21,119 nucleotides of DNA from a virus, in the IMG/VR virus record IMGVR_UViG_3300009073_000037, positions 1 through 21,119 of that record; one strand, given 5' to 3'. This document shows positions 15,867 to 21,119 of the stretch, one piece after another. Position numbers and translations under genes: made by a program. The notes under the pieces are model-generated. The model was not told where the DNA came from. It worked only from the letters and a program-made list of their open reading frames with translations, and searched no databases. Each line of letters starts with the position of its first letter. Positions within the stretch are counted from its first letter, which is position 1.

Positions 15867-16892
15867 TCACAAACCGCTGAGCATTCTAGACTTGGTTCTG
15901 ACCCTATGGCAATTGCGGCAAACCAAATCGCATTTTTCGATTTCCTTTAAGACAACGCTCATATTTCTTCTAGCCATAAGATGAGCTATATCTCCATGCT
16001 TTTCATTTGGGTCTAAATGGTCGTACTCCATGCATTGAGGAGAAAATGTTACCTTACAGTCAGAACACGGATTGGATTTTAAAATATTTATATCTCGTAG
16101 TCTCTTTTTTAATTCTTTGTATTTTCTAATATAATCACAGGATTTACAAGTACTGTTAACTCTTCCAGTCTTTCTTACGCTAAATTGTGTTTTCTTTAAA
16201 TATTGAAAACATTTATTGCATTTAAAACAATCGCCATCGTCGCGATTGGATTTTTCTCTATTGGCTATATTGTTTTCATGTTTCTGTAGTGTGTTTGCTT
16301 TGAAATCATCCCACTGTTTACGGGTATGCAGCATGTGGCAGTTAGCGCACAGCAGCCTACATATCGAAATTTCTTCAGCTACCTTAGCCCATGGCATGGT
16401 CTTCATTTCGCTGATGCAGTGAGATTTTTGGCTAGGGTCCAGGTGATCAAAATCCATAGCCTCAGGAGAATATGTGATTCCACAAATCTCACACGGGTTT
16501 AATTTTAGCTTGTTAACCTTCTCGTGAAACTCTTCGCTCTTTGCCTTGTTGTATTTTTTATGATATTTCTTAGAGCAACTAAAGCAATGACTGGCTAGAC
16601 CTGTCTTATTATAACTACATACTTGAAAATTAGTGGAATTCTTAACAATTCCACAATTCGGGCATTTCTTTTTTGCGGGAACTTCATGATCTATCAATTT
16701 GAGTTTCAGGTTATTGGATTTGCTTATACTCTTCCTACATTGTTTGCAGTTGGGGCGAAGTCTATCTTTAGTTGTTGAGTGCTTGTGGAATTCCGAAGCT
16801 GGTTTAAGTACGCCACAACTAGAGCAAGATTTTTCAACTATATCGCCATTATTGTTAAATATTCTAATAGGTTTAATTCTAGTTTTTGTCAT
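15867..16892 (-). CDS. HNH homing-type endonuclease with two HNH domains
   Basis: A 341-residue protein with repeated parts. Order: Cys2-Cys2 finger (about 18-53, CSSCG and CKQC), second finger (about 75-110, CPNCG and CFSC), HNH domain 1 (about 133-195: CEICG, DFDHLDP, CRLLCANCHMLHT), third finger (about 218-248), and HNH domain 2 (about 275-335: CSDCK, EYDHLDP, CDLVCRNCHRVRT). Each HNH copy has the catalytic DH and Cys pairs, so both look active. Such genes are usually mobile endonucleases; this one sits between the tail chaperone and tape measure genes, breaking a normally tight pair. Its DNA is visibly more AT-rich and Lys/Asn-coding than its neighbours, consistent with separate origin. 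A weak TGTTATTAT box (16903-16911) may serve as its own promoter; no ribosome binding site is evident. Confidence 0.9.
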   Translation of the reverse strand: MTKTRIKPIRIFNNNGDIVEKSCSSCGVLKPASEFHKHSTTKDRLRPNCKQCRKSISKSNNLKLKLIDHEVPAKKKCPNCGIVKNSTNFQVCSYNKTGLASHCFSCSKKYHKKYNKAKSEEFHEKVNKLKLNPCEICGITYSPEAMDFDHLDPSQKSHCISEMKTMPWAKVAEEISICRLLCANCHMLHTRKQWDDFKANTLQKHENNIANREKSNRDDGDCFKCNKCFQYLKKTQFSVRKTGRVNSTCKSCDYIRKYKELKKRLRDINILKSNPCSDCKVTFSPQCMEYDHLDPNEKHGDIAHLMARRNMSVVLKEIEKCDLVCRNCHRVRTKSRMLSGL

Positions 16893-16927
16893 AGATTAAA
16901 TCATAATAACATAAAAAGTAATAAAAA

Positions 16928-17637
16928 TTAACCAGTAGAAGGCATCGGCTTTGTTTCGCCAGAATACCAGTTATCAGGCTTGCGCTTACCAGCAAGAGTT
17001 TTTCTATACTCTTCAGGCAACGCTTCGTCTTCTTCCTTGCTGCCAAGTATTGTGTCGGCCTGAAATAACAGTCCGTTAAACTGAGAAATTTGGGCAATAA
17101 CTTCTTCACCAGAGAACCAAGTTCCCCGAGTGTGGATTTCTTTTATAGCAGAATAGTAGACAAAGTCTAGGAAAGCAGATCCGTCGCAGTCATCAACAGA
17201 TTCGTACCCGGCTGAGAAGATGGCGCCGTTGAGGAAATGTCGGTTGTCGAGGTAGTATCCGACGAGTCCGTAGATGACGCTTGATCGTTTCCCATTATCT
17301 CTTCCATCAAAGTGGTGCTAATGTTAGCCAAATCGTTCATGTCTACCGATGAATCGGGCGCATCGACCATCTCTTGGAATGCTTTGCGAGAATCCTTTTC
17401 GAGCATGCTTAGTACGAGATCGTATTGGATTTGAAACATCTCGAACATAGCGGAGCCATCTGGTTCATCACTGTCAGCTTCCTTGACAAGCTGCATGATT
17501 GAGCCAAGGTTGAGAAGCGTTGAAACAGGAATAGCACTAACCGAAGTTAGTAATTGACCCTTGAATTCAAACTCCACGGCACTGTCTTCGCCTTTGGTCG
17601 TTTCTGCGGACTCTCTAATTTTAACTCTACGTGCCAT
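16928..17637 (-). CDS. Tail assembly chaperone G-T fusion made by -1 frameshift
   Basis: The G frame is read to the slippery heptamer GGGAAAC (17293-17287), where a -1 slip joins 117 G residues to 119 residues in the other frame, ending at TAA 16928. The second part is a convincing protein in a stretch otherwise without a gene: RSSVIYGLVGYYLDNRHFL right after the slip, then SVDDCDGSAFLDFVYYSAIKE and a C-terminal WYSGETKPMPSTG. By analogy with lambda G/GT, the long form is made in small amounts and recruits tape measure and tail tube subunits. A shadow frame at 16879-17109 is not the gene. The frame, heptamer and location before the tape measure are directly visible; slippage itself is inferred. 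Confidence 0.85.
17167..17637 (-). CDS. Tail assembly chaperone G
   Basis: The short 156-residue product that coats the tape measure during tail assembly and is lost from the virion. The beta-rich VEFEFKGQLLTSVSAIPVSTLLNL (about 21-45) and following helices up to 117 match the usual chaperone layout. After the slippery site the 0-frame tail (118-156) is a low-complexity Ser/Thr/Asp stretch (DQASSTDSSDTTSTTD), overlapped by the real coding frame of T, so it is probably just the tolerated read of the overlap. ATG 17637 has AGGGG 8 bases upstream, and a near-perfect promoter precedes it. First gene of the tail unit. Confidence 0.85.
   Translation of the reverse strand: MARRVKIRESAETTKGEDSAVEFEFKGQLLTSVSAIPVSTLLNLGSIMQLVKEADSDEPDGSAMFEMFQIQYDLVLSMLEKDSRKAFQEMVDAPDSSVDMNDLANISTTLMEEIMGNDQASSTDSSDTTSTTDISSTAPSSQPGTNLLMTATDLLS
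17287..17293 (-). promoter_or_regulatory. Slippery heptamer GGGAAAC for -1 frameshifting
   Basis: Read in the G frame as ATG-GGA-AAC, i.e. X XXY YYZ with X=G, Y=A, Z=C. After a -1 slip, GGA re-pairs as GGG and AAC as AAA. It is one base different from lambda's GGGAAAG. Confidence 0.85.
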
Positions 17638-17680
17638 TTGGGCAACCCCTAAAAAAAATATAAAATAACTACTTGAGTAA

Positions 17681-17710
17681 ATTATATCAGGTTTGATACC
17701 CTTGTGTCAA
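17681..17710 (-). promoter_or_regulatory. Strong promoter of the tail unit
   Basis: Perfect TTGACA (17710-17705), 18-bp spacer, TGA and perfect TATAAT (17686-17681) on the minus strand. The leader is about 37 bases, T-rich, with AGGGG before the chaperone ATG. It is the best promoter in the window and fits a strongly expressed late module. Confidence 0.85.
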
Positions 17711-17729
17711 ACAAAGACAACTAGAATAT

Positions 17730-18629
17730 TTATTCGATGCCGACTTCGGACAGCATTTCTCTTGCCATTACTCGTTTAAGGCTGTTCTCCAAGAAATCAA
17801 TTCTGGACTCAAGTCCTTCAATATGATCAAGAACTGGCTTTGGAACTACTAGTCCAGTATCCGTTTCAGACATTTCGCCACGAGAATCTACTGACCAGGC
17901 GGTGCCACACATGAAGATTACCTCGTCTTCACCATCTCGGGCTATTACTGTTTCGCCAGGAGAAACAGCGCCTTCTGGAAGAACACCATCAGCGTGTTCG
18001 CCACCACTAGCTACTAAAGCATTTGTAATAAAGCCGCTCAAGTTGCAAGCCATAACAGCCACCATTTCCAGTGAGCGACGGGCCAGACCTTTACTTTTTA
18101 CTGGACGCCAATCAGGCGAAAAATCTGAAGCCCTAAGCATGCGGGCTTGAGCAAGAGTGACATCTGGACGCAAAGAACCAGCGATCTGAATACCGTAGTT
18201 ATCCTCAAACACCCTAACGTCAGCTACGCCACAGCCAGTGTTGTCATAATGAGAAATCACAGCATCTGGGTCCAGCCTAATGTCGGGGTGATAAGAATCA
18301 GCCGTAAGGACGCCGGTTGATACCTTATTGCCTTCAGCAGTAATCACTTCACCAACATGGAACCAAGCATAGTTGCTGGGTGAGCGTGGGGCGGTTTGGC
18401 CATTGAACTGAGGAGAAATGTGATTAGCTCTCCAGCTACATAGATAGCCATAAACTCTGCCGTCCTCGTCAATCCTGACTCCATGAGGTTCGTTTATGCT
18501 CATTGGCTCAAACCACGCGGCGGGAGGCGCTACGGGAAAGTTGTAAGAGTCTTTTTCGCTGGAACTCCCTGAGGCCACCAAGGCCTGAGGTTCAGCTGTT
18601 GGCAATGAAATTCCATAAGTAATAGTCAT
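17730..18629 (-). CDS. Capsid maturation protease C-terminal half, encoded as a separate gene
   Basis: A 299-residue protein. Residues about 34-200 follow closely the C-terminal half of actinophage capsid maturation proteases: APPAAWFEPMSINEPHGVRI, GRVYGYLCSW, PRSPSNYAWFHVGEVITAEG, HYDNTGCGVADVRVFEDNYG and AGSLRPDVTLAQARMLRAS, then the DWRP and LEMVAVMACNLSGF segments. A C-terminal coiled coil (HIEGLESRIDFLENSLKRVM, about 268-287) may help scaffold the shell. ALVASG occurs at residues 16-21 and 204-209. ATG 18629 has AGGA 8-9 bases upstream, and the protease domain gene ends 24 bases before, so this is a separate translation product. A scaffold or head-associated function after the split is inferred. 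Confidence 0.75.
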   Translation of the reverse strand: MTITYGISLPTAEPQALVASGSSSEKDSYNFPVAPPAAWFEPMSINEPHGVRIDEDGRVYGYLCSWRANHISPQFNGQTAPRSPSNYAWFHVGEVITAEGNKVSTGVLTADSYHPDIRLDPDAVISHYDNTGCGVADVRVFEDNYGIQIAGSLRPDVTLAQARMLRASDFSPDWRPVKSKGLARRSLEMVAVMACNLSGFITNALVASGGEHADGVLPEGAVSPGETVIARDGEDEVIFMCGTAWSVDSRGEMSETDTGLVVPKPVLDHIEGLESRIDFLENSLKRVMAREMLSEVGIE

Positions 18630-18653
18630 ATTATTTTCCTAATATTTAAATCT

Positions 18654-20195
18654 TTATTTATTAAACCTAAACAAATGCTCAATGTCTTCGATTAATGAGA
18701 AAACTTGTAGTTCTGGCCCAGCATCTGCGCCGCTTGCTACAAGAGCTGATTCTTCATCTTTAGCCTGAAGTATTCTCGCATCTCCAGTAAGCCACATGCC
18801 CGCCTCTTCCAAGGCTGGAAAAGTAACAGCGGTCATACCCATGAAGCGACCGGCTATAAGGACATTGAGCGGGCCTCCGTCTACGACAGAGCCAGCTTCA
18901 AGCTCGACCATTCTTACACGATCAAGGTCAGCCGAAACGCCTCGGAACTCGCCTCTATCAAAACTGTCAAATATTTGTTGGCCAAATTCTGATTCGACTA
19001 GTTTCGTTCTAGTAAACAAAGCATAATTACCAATATCGTCAGTGGGGACAGGATCAACAGAAATTATCCAACCACCCAAACGAGCTTCAAGATGCATCTG
19101 GGCACGGACATCACCAAACATGTAAGGAAGTGGCAGCTGTCGAGTATTCAACATGCCGTCGTTCTGAAAAGTCATCGGGTGAATAAATCTTCTGTCGCCA
19201 GACTCCGTACCAGTTAATATGGCTGGACCTTCAATATCTGGCTTGGCATTAGCAAGCTTTGCCATCTGGCGAGCTGAGGCTTCACCGTGGACGGGGAAGC
19301 TGCCCAAGCTATCTGCTGCTACAAAGTTAAATGGGACTTGTGAATTAAAAGCAATCTGGCTAAGATCTGACTCTGAGTCTTCGTGATGATTTAGGGTTGC
19401 TTCAGCGCTATCTGCATTTACTGGCTGTGCTTGAGAAGTAAAATTCATGGCGCCGATATCCAATCCATCTTCGATGTCTATACTTGATTCAATATGTCCG
19501 TTTGTGAGTCTCACTAGACTACTGGGGCGATCTTCGGCATCGTTTTCAACTAGCTTACGCATAGCCTCTTCAGCAGTAGTTTTATTGGCGTGACAGCAGA
19601 CAAGTCCATCATCTTTAGATCTGATTACAGCAAAGCCGTCACAATCAGAGCGTCGTGAACTTATGTAGTACTTGTCAACATCATCATCTGAACCCTCTAG
19701 GGCGTATGTCACTTGGTTATCTCGTGTGACTACGGCAAAATGATCAAACTTGATTGTCTGACCAACAATATTTTGGATAGACTCTTCTGAAACTGAAGAA
19801 TTTACTGACAAGGGGATATGTAAGGATATTTCAGAGGCTTCGTTTATTGCCACATCTTCATCCATGAAGGCATTTACGGTTTGGTTATATACTTGCTCTA
19901 AAGTAGAAGACTCTACAATGAGTGCCTTGGCAACAAACCGATCATCAACGCCGACATTAGATATTTCTGTAATTTGTCCCTCAATGGCGCCAAATCTAGA
20001 TCCAACCCTACGAAGCACAGAACCAACAGAATCAGATTCGATGTCAGCGGTATCTGTTAGTACCACTAAATGGGCGCCAGCAAACTTGCGAGGGACTGAA
20101 TCGTCTCCAGCCTCAAACAGCATATCGGCCGAATTTGGAGTAGGCATGAGGATAACTGAAGGTTCATTACCTAATGTGGGGTCTAAATAAAGCAT
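18654..20195 (-). CDS. Capsid maturation protease with N-terminal 2H-phosphoesterase-like domain
   Basis: A 513-residue protein from ATG 20195, chosen over TTG 20204 because AGGA is 9 bases upstream of the ATG. Layout: residues about 1-135 resemble the 2H phosphoesterase-like domain found at the front of actinophage proteases (AHLVVLTDTADI, RRVGSRFGAIEGQI, SLHIPLSV), but both HxT motifs are degenerate (HLV, HIP). About 150-220 is the small CDGFAVI...CCHANKTTAEEAM domain. About 290-470 is the protease, with MHLEARLGG (H368) and RGVSADLD (S421) as probable catalytic His and Ser, and GRFMGMTAVTFPALEEAGMWL typical of its end. It matures the procapsid after assembly. It lies between portal and the split C-terminal half, and carries ALVASG near its end. 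Confidence 0.85.
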   Translation of the reverse strand: MLYLDPTLGNEPSVILMPTPNSADMLFEAGDDSVPRKFAGAHLVVLTDTADIESDSVGSVLRRVGSRFGAIEGQITEISNVGVDDRFVAKALIVESSTLEQVYNQTVNAFMDEDVAINEASEISLHIPLSVNSSVSEESIQNIVGQTIKFDHFAVVTRDNQVTYALEGSDDDVDKYYISSRRSDCDGFAVIRSKDDGLVCCHANKTTAEEAMRKLVENDAEDRPSSLVRLTNGHIESSIDIEDGLDIGAMNFTSQAQPVNADSAEATLNHHEDSESDLSQIAFNSQVPFNFVAADSLGSFPVHGEASARQMAKLANAKPDIEGPAILTGTESGDRRFIHPMTFQNDGMLNTRQLPLPYMFGDVRAQMHLEARLGGWIISVDPVPTDDIGNYALFTRTKLVESEFGQQIFDSFDRGEFRGVSADLDRVRMVELEAGSVVDGGPLNVLIAGRFMGMTAVTFPALEEAGMWLTGDARILQAKDEESALVASGADAGPELQVFSLIEDIEHLFRFNK

Positions 20196-20242
20196 ACTAT
20201 ACAATCCTACTATGAAAGCCTATGTTTTTGTTGAAACTTGAC

Positions 20243-21119
20243 CTAAGCAAGATTCTCATATTCAGCAACATTTGAAAAGTAATCTCGAACTGAAATTTCA
20301 ATAACAGACCTGGCGGCATTCATTGCTTGCTCTGTAGTCATATGCTCAATATCGATAGTGGAAATAATGTAGTCTGCACTGGCTTGACAGATGCTCGATG
20401 CCAAAACTGGGGCGTTATTGCCAGAATCATTGTCTGATAAATTGAATGTCATCCACCCACCTATGGTTTCCAACACTACACTTGCTAAATTATCACGAGG
20501 TGAGCTTTCTAGAATTTCAGACCACTCAAGTCCAAGATAATCTAAATCATCTTGTGTCGCCTGAGATGAAAGATTGGGGTCGTCAGGATCAAGATGGCCG
20601 AGCGCATTTGGCTTGTCAAGCTCAGCTCTCTTTAGCTTAAGGGCCTTGCCTATTCTTCTAGACGCTATTGCCATCACCTGAACTCGCACTAAAGCAATCG
20701 ACTCAGCCAACGGCTCAAGTAATTCTTGTGGAAGCTCAGGTAATACCGCTTCTTCGGTTGATTCGTTGGCCAATTGTGATTCAACCGTCGCATCCATCGA
20801 ATATATTGTTTCTCCACCAGAATTTACTTCTGGTTTGGCTTTGGCTATATGAGAAGAAATAACAAGAGAGGCAATCTCGTCTGCGGTTTTCCCGCCAAGT
20901 AGCGGGTTCATTCCCTCTAACAAGTCCTGATTATTAGAAATCCAGTCTTGTAATTCCGCATCAACAGAAAGCGAACGATCTGAATCCACTCTGCGTTCTT
21001 CTGAGGGCGGAAGATCCGAAGTTCTGTTTCTAGTGGTATTATCACCAGTAGTTTTTGGTATTTGAGAAATTCCACGCCCGCCTCTGTTGCGACCGCGCTG
21101 ATCATCTCCGGCTGGTTCA
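20243..21119 (-). CDS. Probable portal protein, C-terminal part (open at window edge)
   Basis: The frame is open from the right edge (first full codon at 21118) to TAG 20243, 291 residues. It begins with a Gly/Arg-rich linker (GDDQRGRNRGGRG) and a polar stretch, then helical segments; SIALVRVQVMAIASRRIGKA followed by LKLKRAELDK resembles the C-terminal helices of actinophage portal proteins. The GTG at 20989 within the frame has no ribosome binding site and is unlikely to be the real start. Position directly before the maturation protease is the standard portal place. The fold core is outside the window, so the assignment rests on position and weak similarity. Confidence 0.6.
   Translation of the reverse strand, partial: EPAGDDQRGRNRGGRGISQIPKTTGDNTTRNRTSDLPPSEERRVDSDRSLSVDAELQDWISNNQDLLEGMNPLLGGKTADEIASLVISSHIAKAKPEVNSGGETIYSMDATVESQLANESTEEAVLPELPQELLEPLAESIALVRVQVMAIASRRIGKALKLKRAELDKPNALGHLDPDDPNLSSQATQDDLDYLGLEWSEILESSPRDNLASVVLETIGGWMTFNLSDNDSGNNAPVLASSICQASADYIISTIDIEHMTTEQAMNAARSVIEISVRDYFSNVAEYENLA

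Noticed and set aside
16879-17109. A 76-codon minus-strand frame after the tail chaperone.
   Set aside because: It overlaps the -1 frame T part in another phase, is rich in Leu/Lys/Tyr without a domain, and lacks a ribosome binding site. The T frame explains the stretch better.
20917-21105. A 62-codon minus-strand frame near the right edge.
   Set aside because: It overlaps the portal-like frame, which is open through the window edge and reads as a normal linker and helix region.
1-21119. Genome-wide recoding of UGA as a sense codon, suggested by UGA in the tape measure leader and at codon 3 of the LysM-like gene.
   Set aside because: ruvC, the organizer gene and the HNH gene all end in TGA at natural protein ends, and conserved genes such as thyX, terL and ssb have no in-frame TGA. 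The two odd sites are local.

Overview
The window is part of the genome of a tailed double-stranded DNA phage (siphovirus type). Every convincing gene lies on the minus strand, so the biological order runs from high to low coordinates. The capsid maturation protease architecture, the tail chaperone / tape measure arrangement, ThyX, and several genes that seem to be read from leaderless messages all point to an actinobacterial host. The modest GC content (mid-40s % by eye) suggests a low-GC actinobacterium, for example a freshwater lineage, rather than a classic high-GC host. The host assignment is inference.

Layout in transcription order: (1) head genes: C-terminal part of a probable portal (20243-21119, open at the edge), capsid maturation protease (18654-20195) and its usual C-terminal half as a separate gene (17730-18629); (2) a near-consensus promoter (17681-17710) and the tail module: tail assembly chaperone G with a -1 frameshift product GT (16928-17637), a double-HNH endonuclease gene inserted in the module (15867-16892), tape measure (12368-15755, needing a +1 shift near its start), a giant cysteine-rich tail protein (9527-12367), a minor tail protein (8373-9527), a small coiled-coil protein (8071-8373), a PEVK-repeat protein (7572-8012), a 36-residue ORF and a LysM-like small protein (7119-7388), closed by a terminator; (3) recombination genes: Sak4-like ATPase (5947-6960) and SSB (5345-5824), closed by a hairpin; (4) replication and nucleotide genes: RuvC-like resolvase (4788-5258), probable replisome organizer (4025-4741), probable helicase loader (3420-4028), an unknown protein (2729-3430) and ThyX (1847-2701), closed by a strong terminator; (5) terminase small (809-1648) and large (1-805, cut by the window edge) subunits.

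The modules are separated by promoters of one type: an extended -10 (TGn before TATAAT-like hexamers) with a TTGNNN-type -35 at 17-18 bp. At three of them (terS, ruvC, the replisome organizer gene) the predicted transcript starts at or next to the start codon, so these genes look leaderless, while tail genes carry good ribosome binding sites. The most unusual features are the two recoding candidates in the tail module (GGGAAAC -1 shift in G/GT; +1 shift or indel at CCC-AAT-TGA in the tape measure), an in-frame UGA at codon 3 of the LysM-like gene, a split capsid protease with three ALVASG motifs, and a tail protein with about 50 cysteines. No major capsid, head-tail connector or tail tube gene is present between protease and tail chaperone. 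No gene-free stretch exceeds 300 bases; the longest (1649-1846, about 200 bases) holds a terminator and a promoter. I saw no tRNA, CRISPR array or insertion sequence.
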